DNA of 43,691 nt, taken from NCBI GenBank assembly GCA_021817065.1, contig JAKAWH010000010.1:1-43691 (forward strand). Direction: 5' to 3'. The notes under the pieces were generated by a model. It saw only the letters and a program-made list of their open reading frames with translations. It ran no database searches and was not told the origin of the DNA. How positions within the stretch are numbered: position 1 is the stretch's first letter; the number at the start of each line of letters is the position of its first letter. Source of the stretch: Actinomycetes bacterium (lineage in GTDB: Bacteria; Actinomycetota; Acidimicrobiia; Acidimicrobiales; JAKAVM01). Below, one piece after another: positions 22,913 to 30,335 of this stretch. The translations under genes were made by a program, and so were the position numbers.

Positions 22913-23911
22913 ATGAACATCCTCATCACCGGCGGAGCGGGCTTCATCGGGTCCAACTTCACCCGCCACTGGTCGGAGAACCATCCCGACGACTCGATCG
23001 TCGTATTCGACGCCCTCACCTATGCGGGCAACCCGGAGAACCTGGCCGGAGTCCAGGATGTGGTCGAGATGGTCGAGGGCGACATCTGCGATGCCTCCAC
23101 GGTCGCCCGGACCATCGAGAGGCATGGTACCGAGCTGATCGTCCACTTTGCAGCCGAATCGCACAACTCCCTGGCGGTGGTCGACCCGACCCGGTTCTTC
23201 GCCACCAACGTGATCGGCACCCAGACGATGCTGGAGGCAGCCCGCCGGGCCGGGGTCGGCCGCTTTCACCACATATCCACCTGCGAGGTGTACGGGGATC
23301 TGGCGCTCGACGCGGACGAATCGTTCTCCGAGACGTCTCCGTACCGGCCCCGCACGCCCTACAACGCGTCGAAGGCGGGGGCCGATCATGCGGTGCGCGC
23401 GTACTACGAGACATATGGATTGCCGGTCACCATCACCAATTGCTCGAACAACTACGGTCCGTACCAGTTTCCGGAGAAGGTCATCCCTCTCTTCGCCACC
23501 AACGCACTCGATCGCCAGCCGCTCCCTCTCTACGCGTCGACCAAGAACATGCGCGAGTGGCTCCACGTCGACGACCATTGCTCGGCGATCGAGGCGGTGA
23601 TCGAAGGCGGGCGCATCGGGGAGACCTACAACGTGGGGTCGGGTCGGGAGGCGACCATCGAGGAGATCGCCGAACTGGTGCTCGAAGCGCTGGGTGCCCC
23701 CCACGAGCTGTGCACCATCGTCCCCGACCGTCCCGGTCACGATCGCCGCTACCTGCTCGACTCCTCCAAGATTCGCGACGAGCTGGGATGGGAACCCAAG
23801 GTCGCCTTCGAGGAGGGACTCTCGGAAACAGTGGAGTGGTACCGCTACAACCGGAACTGGTGGGAGCCCCTCAAGGGCCGCGCTCCGGTCGACGAGAGGT
23901 CGTGGCGCTGA
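22913..23911 (+). CDS. rmlB: dTDP-glucose 4,6-dehydratase (RmlB-like)
   Basis: Converts dTDP-glucose to dTDP-4-keto-6-deoxyglucose with bound NAD, the second step to dTDP-rhamnose. The 332 residues include the NAD loop ITGGAGFIGSNF, FDALTYAGNPENL, HFAAESHNSLAVVDP, YGDL, the YxxxK pair in RTPYNASKAGADH, NNYGPYQFPEKVIPL and MREWLHVDDHCSAI. All are RmlB-like. One oddity is that the catalytic STDEVYG motif reads STCEVYG: C124 stands where the general-acid aspartate is expected, while E125 is kept. The gene is 10 bp after the LCP gene and 14 bp before rmlD. No rmlC or classical short rmlA is in the window. Confidence 0.87.
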   Translation: MNILITGGAGFIGSNFTRHWSENHPDDSIVVFDALTYAGNPENLAGVQDVVEMVEGDICDASTVARTIERHGTELIVHFAAESHNSLAVVDPTRFFATNVIGTQTMLEAARRAGVGRFHHISTCEVYGDLALDADESFSETSPYRPRTPYNASKAGADHAVRAYYETYGLPVTITNCSNNYGPYQFPEKVIPLFATNALDRQPLPLYASTKNMREWLHVDDHCSAIEAVIEGGRIGETYNVGSGREATIEEIAELVLEALGAPHELCTIVPDRPGHDRRYLLDSSKIRDELGWEPKVAFEEGLSETVEWYRYNRNWWEPLKGRAPVDERSWR

Positions 23912-23924
23912 TCGCGGCTTGCCG

Positions 23925-24797
23925 ATGGTGACCCGAGTCCTGGTGACGGGGGCGGGCGGCCAACTGGGACACGACGTCGTCGAATACGCCACACGGAGCA
24001 CCGGCAACGACGTGATCGGTCTTACCCACCGCGAACTGGACGTGGCCGATCGTCACCAGGTTCGCTCGGTGGTGCCGGACCTTCGTCCCGATGTCATCGT
24101 TCACGCTGCGGCGTGGACCGACGTGGACGGCTGCGAAATGGACCCGGACCGGGCCTTCGCGGTCAACGCGCTCGGCACCCGCCATCTCGCCGAGGTGGCC
24201 CGGTTGCTTGGAGCCCATCTCGCTTTCGTCTCTACCGACTATGTGTTCGACGGGGAGGCGACCCGCGCGTACGCCGAATGGGACGTTCCCCGCCCACTGG
24301 GCGTTTACGGCGCCTCCAAGCTGGCCGGCGAGAGGGAGCTGGACCCGTCGTTCACGATCGTGCGGACTTCCTGGCTCAGCGGGGTCGCCGGTCGCAACAT
24401 CGTTAGCACCGTTCTCGGTCTTGCTCGGCAGAGCGATCGCATTCTCCGTTTCGTGGACGACCAGAAGGGATGCCCGACTTTCACAGAGGACCTCGCGCCG
24501 GCCCTATGGCGGCTGGCGCTGGATCGCCGTCCGGGGATCTTCCACGTGACCAATCAGGGTGACACCACCTGGTACGGGTTTGTCAAAGCGATCCTCGAAG
24601 AAGCGGGCCACAGTCCCGACCGGGTGCAGCCAATCGCCACCTCCGAGCTCGACCCGCCTCGCCCGGCCCCGCGCCCCACCAATTCGGTGCTCGACAACGC
24701 GGCGCTGCGCTTGGGTGGCGAGCCACTCCTTCCCCACTGGCGGGACGGCTTGGCCCGCCTGGTTCGTGCGTGCCACCGCAGCGAGCAGGCAGAATAG
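23925..24797 (+). CDS. rmlD: dTDP-4-dehydrorhamnose reductase (RmlD-like)
   Basis: Reduces dTDP-4-keto-rhamnose to dTDP-rhamnose with NAD(P)H. The 290 residues show VLVTGAGGQLGHDVVEY (nucleotide loop), ELDVAD, DVIVHAAAWTDVDGCEMDPDRAFAVNA, FVSTDYVFDG, the YGASKLAGE catalytic pair, RTSWLSG and FVDDQKGCPTFTEDLA, all standard for RmlD. ATG 23925 is the family-like start (MVTRVLVTGAGG); upstream in-frame sequence is the rmlB shadow. It sits between rmlB and the UDP-glucose dehydrogenase gene on one transcript. The epimerase RmlC needed before this step must be elsewhere. Confidence 0.92.
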   Translation: MVTRVLVTGAGGQLGHDVVEYATRSTGNDVIGLTHRELDVADRHQVRSVVPDLRPDVIVHAAAWTDVDGCEMDPDRAFAVNALGTRHLAEVARLLGAHLAFVSTDYVFDGEATRAYAEWDVPRPLGVYGASKLAGERELDPSFTIVRTSWLSGVAGRNIVSTVLGLARQSDRILRFVDDQKGCPTFTEDLAPALWRLALDRRPGIFHVTNQGDTTWYGFVKAILEEAGHSPDRVQPIATSELDPPRPAPRPTNSVLDNAALRLGGEPLLPHWRDGLARLVRACHRSEQAE

Positions 24798-24801
24798 ATC
24801 G

Positions 24802-26211
24802 GTGACTTCCAAGGCATCTTCCTCCGGGCGTGCCCGGCAAGCTCGATCACCCCGCTCACCCCAGATACCGAGCACCGCCGGCCGTCAGGCTCCCTCTGCC
24901 CGGATCGGGGTGGTCGGAGCGGGATACGTCGGGCTCGCCACTGCCGCCTGCCTCGCCCATCTGGGTCACCGGGTGGTGTGTGCCGACGTGGTGGAAGAGA
25001 AGATCGCCGCACTTTCGGATGGAATCATCCCCATCGTGGAGGAGGGTCTCGACGATCTGGTGTCCGAGGGGCTCACCTCGGGACGGCTCTCCTTCGTGGT
25101 CGGGGCTTCCGGAGCGGCCAAGGGGGCGGAAGTGGTGTTCCTGTGCGTTCCCACCCCCCAGCGATCCGACGGGTCCGCCGACATGAGCTTTATCGAGGCG
25201 GCAGCTCGTGAGATCGCGCCGGTGCTGGCCAGCGAGTCCATCGTGGTCAACAAGTCGACCGTTCCGGTGGGATCGGCCCGGGTGGTGGAGGAGTTCCTCC
25301 GCCGGGTCGACGTGGCGGTGGTGTCCAATCCCGAGTTCCTCCGCGAGGGGTCCGCCATCCACGACTTCCTCAATCCGGATCGCATCGTGATCGGAGCCGA
25401 CGACCGGGAGGCGGCCATGCGGGTCGCCGCCCTCTACTCGGGACTCGGGGCACCTCTGGTTATCACCGACCCGGCATCGGCGGAGACCATCAAGTACGCC
25501 TCCAATGCTTTTCTCGCCACCAAGATCAGCTTCGTCAACACGGTTGCCAACGTGTGTGAGGCGGTAGGTGCCGACGTGCACGACGTGATCCTCGGAATCG
25601 GATACGACACCAGGATCGGTTTCGAGTTCCTCAAGCCCGGCCCCGGGTGGGGAGGCTCGTGCTTCCCGAAGGACACTTTGGCGATGGTGCGTATCGCCGA
25701 GGATGCCGGATACGACTTTCGCTTCCTAAAGGGGGTGATCGAGGTCAACGAGGAGCAGAAGGACATCATGGTCGGGAAGATCCGCAGGGCGGCCGGAGGA
25801 TCCCTGGCCGGGGTGACCATCGCTCTCTGGGGGCTGACCTTCAAGGCACGCACCGACGACGTGCGGGACTCGCCGGCGATCTCGATCGGGTCCCGGCTCA
25901 TTGCCGAGGGGGCAGCGGTACGCGCATATGACCCGACCTTTGCGAATGCCGCCTCGGGCCATGCCGATCGGGGGCGCTCACCGAACCTCGAAGTGCTGCC
26001 TGGTGCGCTCATCTGCGCCGATCCATACGGAGCAGTGGAGGGGGCGCGGGTCCTGGCGGTGCTCACCGAGTGGGAGGAGCTGAAGAGGCTGGATTTCTCC
26101 AAGGTGCATGAACTGATGGCCGAGCCGCACGTTATCGACGGGCGGAACCTCCTGAACGGAGCGGCGCTCAAGCGCCTGGGCTTCTCCTATGTTGGGGTCG
26201 GCCGGTCGTGA
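24802..26211 (+). CDS. UDP-glucose 6-dehydrogenase
   Basis: Oxidises UDP-glucose to UDP-glucuronate with two NAD. The 469-residue protein has a basic N-terminal extension of about 30 residues, then the NAD loop GVVGAGYVGLATAACLAHLGH, FLCVPTPQ, VNKSTVPVGS, NPEFLREGSAIHDFLNPDRIVIG, the helix ETIKYASNAFLATKISFVN, and the catalytic cysteine C287 in GWGGSCFPKD. The UDP-binding domain follows with LWGLTFKARTDDVRDSPA and VIDGRNLLN. GTG 24802 starts just after the rmlD stop. The next gene is a UDP-glucuronate decarboxylase, so the product is probably turned into UDP-xylose. Confidence 0.93.
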   Translation: MTSKASSSGRARQARSPRSPQIPSTAGRQAPSARIGVVGAGYVGLATAACLAHLGHRVVCADVVEEKIAALSDGIIPIVEEGLDDLVSEGLTSGRLSFVVGASGAAKGAEVVFLCVPTPQRSDGSADMSFIEAAAREIAPVLASESIVVNKSTVPVGSARVVEEFLRRVDVAVVSNPEFLREGSAIHDFLNPDRIVIGADDREAAMRVAALYSGLGAPLVITDPASAETIKYASNAFLATKISFVNTVANVCEAVGADVHDVILGIGYDTRIGFEFLKPGPGWGGSCFPKDTLAMVRIAEDAGYDFRFLKGVIEVNEEQKDIMVGKIRRAAGGSLAGVTIALWGLTFKARTDDVRDSPAISIGSRLIAEGAAVRAYDPTFANAASGHADRGRSPNLEVLPGALICADPYGAVEGARVLAVLTEWEELKRLDFSKVHELMAEPHVIDGRNLLNGAALKRLGFSYVGVGRS

Positions 26212-26228
26212 GGAGGGTGTGCCAGTCC

Positions 26229-26299
26229 CGGAGTCCCCGCTCTCCATCCTCCCGGCCGTCTTCGCGGAGTCCCCGCTTTCCGTCTTTCCGGAGTCCCCG
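26229..26299 (+). repeat. SD-containing leader repeat before the UDP-glucuronate decarboxylase
   Basis: GGAGTCCCCG occurs three times (GAGTCCCC at 26231, 26267 and 26291; spacings 36 and 24). The last GGAG serves as the Shine-Dalgarno of ATG 26300. Spacings are multiples of 12, and flanking CTCTCC/CTTTCC text is also shared. Confidence 0.7.
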
Positions 26300-27232
26300 A
26301 TGAGGGCGGTCGTCGCCGGGGGCGCCGGTTTCATCGGTTCCTACCTGTGCACCGCGCTGGCGGATCGGGGCGACGAGGTCCACTGCGTCGACGACCTCTC
26401 GTCGGGCTCCGAGGAGAACATCGCCCACCTGATCGACCGCCCGGGGTTCTCCTTTTCCCGGCACGACATCACGGTGGGACTGGATGTGCCCGGCACGATC
26501 GACGCCGTGCTCGATCTGGCCAGCCCGGCTTCTCCGAAGGACTACCTGGCCCGGCCGATACCCACTCTGGAAGTGGGGAGCGCGGGCACCCGCAATTGCC
26601 TGGAGCTGGCCGAGAAGGCGGGAGCGGTGTTCCTGCTCACCTCGACCAGCGAGGTGTACGGAGACCCCGAAGTCCATCCCCAGCCGGAGTCCTACTGGGG
26701 ACGGGTAAATCCGATCGGAATACGATCTGTATACGACGAGGCGAAACGCTATGCGGAAGCCCTGACCTTCGCCTTCCAGCGGGACCGGGGCGCGGACGTC
26801 CGGGTGGCTCGCATCTTCAATACCTACGGTCCTCGGCTGCGGCCATCTGATGGTCGGGTAGTGTCCAACTTTCTCGACCAGGCCCTCACTGGGCGTCCCC
26901 TCTCCGTCTACGGGGACGGGTCCCAGACCCGGAGCCTCTGTTTCGTGGACGACCAGGTCGCTGGCCTCCTCGCCCTCCTGGCCAGCGGGTGTTCCGGCCC
27001 AGTGAACATCGGAAATCCCGAGGAAGTGACCGTACTCGAGCTGGCCGAGAGGGTGATCGCGCTCACCGGAACCTCGTCGGGCATAGTTTTCGAGCCGCTA
27101 CCCGCCGACGACCCCACCCGCCGTTGCCCGGACATTTCCCGTGCCCGCGAAATGCTGGGGTGGGAGCCTCGGATCCCTCTGGACGAGGGGCTTGCCCGCA
27201 CTGCGGAGTGGATGAAGACGATCGTCGCCTGA
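26300..27232 (+). CDS. UDP-glucuronate decarboxylase (UDP-xylose synthase)-like epimerase/dehydratase
   Basis: An extended short-chain dehydrogenase, probably decarboxylating UDP-glucuronate to UDP-xylose with bound NAD. The 310 residues contain VVAGGAGFIGSYLC, DLASPASPKDYLARPI, LTSTSEVYGDPEVHPQPESYWGRVNPIGIRSVYDEAKRYAE, RIFNTYGPRL and GDGSQTRSLCFVDD. The ESYWGNVNPIGxRxxYDExKR region is diagnostic of UDP-xylose synthases. Gene order after UDP-glucose dehydrogenase supports this. ATG 26300 is chosen for its GGAG at 6 bases; the frame is open further upstream through a repeated leader and GTG 26219, which has too short an SD spacing. Its stop overlaps the next start (TGATG). Confidence 0.9.
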   Translation: MRAVVAGGAGFIGSYLCTALADRGDEVHCVDDLSSGSEENIAHLIDRPGFSFSRHDITVGLDVPGTIDAVLDLASPASPKDYLARPIPTLEVGSAGTRNCLELAEKAGAVFLLTSTSEVYGDPEVHPQPESYWGRVNPIGIRSVYDEAKRYAEALTFAFQRDRGADVRVARIFNTYGPRLRPSDGRVVSNFLDQALTGRPLSVYGDGSQTRSLCFVDDQVAGLLALLASGCSGPVNIGNPEEVTVLELAERVIALTGTSSGIVFEPLPADDPTRRCPDISRAREMLGWEPRIPLDEGLARTAEWMKTIVA

Positions 27233-28173
27233 TGGCCTCCCGAACCGGGATGGGGGGCTCCGGCATTCCACCGGCTCCCGCCGGCTCCGTTCCCCGGTCG
27301 GTTCCTGTTCCGGCGGTCGGGGCGGTGGTGGTCAACTACCACTCCACCCCGGCGACCATCCGATGCCTGGCCAGCCTGCGCGCCGAGGGCGTAGGTGAGG
27401 TGGTGGTGGTGGACAATGACCCTGGTGACCCGTGCAGTAAGGCGGTAGCCCGGGAGGACCCAGCAGCGACCGTGCTTGTTCCCGGTGTGAATCTCGGGTA
27501 CGGGGCTGCCGCCAACCGGGGAGCGGCGGTGCTGGGGGAGGGGATCGAGTGGGTGCTCGTCTGCAATCCTGATCTGGTCTTCAGCCCGGGGAGCGTTGCG
27601 GCTCTGTTGTCCACTTGCTCGGTTCCCGGCTCGCGGGTGGGGATTGCCGGCCCCCAGCTCGTGAATCCCGATGGCACCACCTATCCGTCGGCGCGGCGGA
27701 TGCCGGACCCACTCACCGCCGGTCTCCACGCGGTGGTAGGACTTTTCTCACCGGACAATCGATTCAGCAGGCGGTACCGGATGCAGGATGGCTCCCTTTC
27801 CGGCAGGACGGTGGTGGACTGGGTGTCCGGTGCCTGCTTGCTGGTGCGGCGGCAGGCATTCGAGGCACTGGGGGGCTTCGACGAGTCCTTCTTCATGTAT
27901 GTGGAAGACGTCGATTTGTGCCGCCGGGCCCGGGATGCGGGGTATTCGGTGGTTTTCGAGCCCTCCGCACGTGTCGAGCATGCTCAGGGGACTTCCACCG
28001 CCACCCGGCCTATCGCCATGGTCCTCGCCCACCATCGCTCGGCGATGCGCTACTCGGTCAAGACCATGCGGGGATGGCGGCGGCCCCTGGTGCCGGTCGC
28101 CGCCGGGGTGCTGGCGATCCGGGCGACGATGGCGGTTGGCACCCAGCTCCTCCGGTCCCGCCGGGGCGGCTGA
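27232..28173 (+). CDS. Glycosyltransferase family 2 (WbbL-like, rhamnosyltransferase type)
   Basis: A 313-residue cytoplasmic GT-A glycosyltransferase. VGAVVVNYHSTPATIRCLASL, VVVVDNDP, GVNLGYGAAANRGA, VLVCNPDLVF (the DxD-like site), WVSGACLLVRRQAFEALGGFDESFFMYVEDVDLCRRARDAGYSVVF and ARVEHAQGTST are the WbbL-type signatures. Such enzymes often use dTDP-rhamnose, which fits rmlB/rmlD upstream, but the donor is inferred. ATG 27232 overlaps the previous stop as TGATG. The last ten residues (TQLLRSRRGG) are encoded by the first copy of a 35-bp repeat that continues beyond the stop. Confidence 0.88.
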   Translation: MASRTGMGGSGIPPAPAGSVPRSVPVPAVGAVVVNYHSTPATIRCLASLRAEGVGEVVVVDNDPGDPCSKAVAREDPAATVLVPGVNLGYGAAANRGAAVLGEGIEWVLVCNPDLVFSPGSVAALLSTCSVPGSRVGIAGPQLVNPDGTTYPSARRMPDPLTAGLHAVVGLFSPDNRFSRRYRMQDGSLSGRTVVDWVSGACLLVRRQAFEALGGFDESFFMYVEDVDLCRRARDAGYSVVFEPSARVEHAQGTSTATRPIAMVLAHHRSAMRYSVKTMRGWRRPLVPVAAGVLAIRATMAVGTQLLRSRRGG

Positions 28174-28273
28174 CCCCCCAGCTCCTCCGGTCCCGCCGGG
28201 GCGGCTAACCCCCCAGCTCCTCCGGTCCCGCCGGGGCGGCTGACCCCCCAGCTCCTCCGGTCCCGCCGGGGCG
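28145..28273 (+). repeat. 35-bp tandem repeat, 3.7 copies, at the glycosyltransferase 3' end
   Basis: Units start at 28145, 28180, 28215 and 28250 (AGCTCCTCCGGTCCCGCCGG onwards). Copy one encodes the end of the glycosyltransferase and its stop TGA; the rest are untranslated in that frame. Copies differ only at one base (TGA/TAA). The array fills most of the 166-bp gap to the next gene. Confidence 0.95.
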
Positions 28274-28339
28274 CTCTCATCCCGCCTGCCCCCGCCGGGC
28301 AGGAAGGGGGCCCGGCAGCGCTGCTAGGGTGTCCCCGAA

Positions 28340-29215
28340 ATGCCACGAGACTCCATCGGTCGTATGGTCGCGCGCGCCGCCCGTACCGGCGGTCGCCGCC
28401 CCGGGGTGCAGCGTTCCGTCGAGGGCTTCCACATCGTGCTGGCGGTCATCATTGTGCTCGGCGTGTTCCTGGTGTGGTACAGCCGTTACCAGGCGGAGAA
28501 CGGTTCTACCGCCAACTCGATTCCGCCTACCACCAAGCAGACCTGGATCACCGGCATCTCCTTCGATGTGTGCGGGACGGTGGAGCCCAACCTGCCCACC
28601 AATCCGAACCTCTACACCGGCACCGCCAATTCCTCGACGGCATCGAAGACGCCTGCGAGCGGAACGATCAAGCTTGGCCTCTATACCAAGGGGGACGGAA
28701 TTATCCGCATCCATCCTCTGAGTCATGCCGACGCGGGAGATAACGCCACACTCGGCCGGTTCGTAACCCACTATCCCGGTTTGGCTCTGAGCCAGACCGA
28801 GTTCGTCTACCCGGGTAAGCCCGCCAAGCACAACGGGGACACCTGCGGGGGCAAGCCCGGCACGGTGCAGGTGAAGATCTGGCCGAATACCCTCACCACC
28901 ACCCAGGGCATCCTCGTCTCCGGCAATCCGGCGGATCAGAAGCTCGGCAACGACCAGTTGATCACAGTCGCTTTTCTTCCCAAGGGTGCCCACATTCCCC
29001 GGCCGCCCCAATCGGTGATCACAACCTTGCTGTCGACGTCCACCGCCTCGACCACCACCACCACTCCGGCGTCCGCCAGTACGACAGCTCCCGCGATCAC
29101 TGCCTCGACCGTTCCCCCGATCATCCCGTCGAGCGTGCCCCACATCGTTCCCACAACCGCTCCCAGGACGATCCCAACCACTTCGAAGGCCCCCACCACC
29201 TCCAAGCATCCATGA
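28340..29215 (+). CDS. Membrane-anchored extracellular protein of unknown function
   Basis: Function not recognised. The 291-residue product has a basic N-terminus, one membrane helix near residues 31-47 (FHIVLAVIIVLGVFLVWY), and an extracytoplasmic domain of about 170 residues: ITGISFDVCGTVEPNLPTNPNLYTG, DGIIRIHPLSHADAGDNATLGRF, FVYPGKPAKHNGDTCGG and GTVQVKIWPN. Two cysteines (in DVCG and DTCGG) could form a disulfide. The tail (from about 230) is Thr/Ser/Pro rich, a likely wall-spanning stalk. The stop overlaps the start of the nucleotidyltransferase (ATGA), so it is expressed with the polysaccharide genes and may act in export or assembly; that role is inferred from context only. Confidence 0.75.
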   Translation: MPRDSIGRMVARAARTGGRRPGVQRSVEGFHIVLAVIIVLGVFLVWYSRYQAENGSTANSIPPTTKQTWITGISFDVCGTVEPNLPTNPNLYTGTANSSTASKTPASGTIKLGLYTKGDGIIRIHPLSHADAGDNATLGRFVTHYPGLALSQTEFVYPGKPAKHNGDTCGGKPGTVQVKIWPNTLTTTQGILVSGNPADQKLGNDQLITVAFLPKGAHIPRPPQSVITTLLSTSTASTTTTTPASASTTAPAITASTVPPIIPSSVPHIVPTTAPRTIPTTSKAPTTSKHP

Positions 29216-30285
29216 AATGCGTGGTGCTGGTCGGTGGTGAGGGGACCCGGCTGCGGCCCCTCACCTACGCGGTCCCCAAGCAGATGCTCCCGATCGTGGA
29301 GATGGCCATGGTGGAGCGGGTGCTCTCCCGCCTGGCGCGGGCGGGCGTGGACGAGGCGGTACTTTCTCTGGGCTACAAGCCGGACGCATTCGTGGAGGCG
29401 TACCCCGACGGGGTGGCTCAGGGAGTGCGCCTCACCTACGCGGTCGAGCCCGAGCCGCTCGATACCGCGGGGGCCATCGCTTTCGCAGCGAGGGCCGGCG
29501 GGATCACCGACACGTTCCTGGCCGTCAACGGGGACGTTCTGACCGATGCATCGCTCGACGAGCTGATCGCACTACACCGGTCCTCCGGTGCAGCGGCCAC
29601 CATCGCCCTGACGCCGGTGGAGGACCCCTCTGCGTTCGGGGTGGTGGATGTCGACCTGTCGGGGCGCGTGCAGGCTTTTGTCGAGAAGCCGCCACCCGGA
29701 ACGGAGCTTACCGACATGATCAACGCAGGCACCTACGTCCTGGAGCCCTCGGTGCTCGCTTCGATCGATCCGAGCCGGCGGGTCTCCATCGAACGGGAGA
29801 TTTTCCCTGCACTGGTTGCCGAGGGGTCCCTCTACGCGGTCGGCAGCGACGCCTACTGGCTGGACACCGGGATGCCCGCGCAGTATCTCACCGCACACCG
29901 GGACCTGATATCGGGAGTGCGGGGGATGGCGCCCCACCCGTCGGCCCGGCGGGTCGACGACGCATTGTGGGTGATCGGGGACCCGGATGTGGAGGGTGAC
30001 GTCGACGAGTCGTTCGTCGGGGAAGGCGCGCATATCGCCGCAGGAGCGACAGTGGACGAGTCGACGGTCGGGGCGCGCTGCACGGTGGCCGCGGGTGCCG
30101 TGGTGCGCTGCTCGGTCCTCCTACCCGGCGTGGTGGTGGAAGCTGGCGCGACCGTCGAGGACTCCATCATCGGAGCCGGCGCCACAGTGGGGTCGATCGC
30201 GTCGCTGTCGAACCTGTCTGTCATCGGAATGGGCGAGAAGATCGAGTCGGGTGCCATGCTGTCGGGCGCGCGGGTGCCCGAATGA
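29212..30285 (+). CDS. Sugar-1-phosphate nucleotidyltransferase with C-terminal beta-helix
   Basis: Forms an NDP-sugar from NTP and a sugar 1-phosphate. The 357 residues begin with MKCVVLVGGEGTRLRPLTYAVPKQMLPI, the pyrophosphorylase signature, then VNGDVLTD (metal-binding Asp), AFGVVDVD, FVEKPP and YWLDTGMPAQYL. From about 235 a left-handed beta-helix of hexapeptide repeats follows (VGEGAHIAAGATVDESTVGARCTVAAGAVVRCSVLLPGVVV). This layout suits mannose-1-phosphate guanylyltransferases and long RmlA-like enzymes; I cannot tell GDP-mannose from dTDP-glucose as product. ATG 29212 overlaps the preceding stop by 4 bases, and the stop overlaps a 17-codon mini-ORF that leads to the epimerase gene. 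Confidence 0.85.
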   Translation: MKCVVLVGGEGTRLRPLTYAVPKQMLPIVEMAMVERVLSRLARAGVDEAVLSLGYKPDAFVEAYPDGVAQGVRLTYAVEPEPLDTAGAIAFAARAGGITDTFLAVNGDVLTDASLDELIALHRSSGAAATIALTPVEDPSAFGVVDVDLSGRVQAFVEKPPPGTELTDMINAGTYVLEPSVLASIDPSRRVSIEREIFPALVAEGSLYAVGSDAYWLDTGMPAQYLTAHRDLISGVRGMAPHPSARRVDDALWVIGDPDVEGDVDESFVGEGAHIAAGATVDESTVGARCTVAAGAVVRCSVLLPGVVVEAGATVEDSIIGAGATVGSIASLSNLSVIGMGEKIESGAMLSGARVPE

Positions 30286-30335
30286 AAGCGCTGGCGGCCT
30301 TTTTTGCCTCGGCCTGCCCCGGGTACCTGCAATGA
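30282..30335 (+). CDS. 17-residue mini-ORF bridging two genes by ATGA overlaps
   Basis: ATG 30282 overlaps the nucleotidyltransferase stop (ATGA), and the stop 30333-30335 overlaps the epimerase ATG at 30332 (again ATGA). The peptide MKALAAFFASACPGYLQ begins like the epimerase (MKALVTGG), and AATGAAAGCGCTGG resembles AATGAAGGCTCTGG, hinting at an old duplication of the start region with a 50-bp spacing. Its role, if any, would be to pass ribosomes along. Whether it is translated is unknown. Confidence 0.4.
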   Translation: MKALAAFFASACPGYLQ

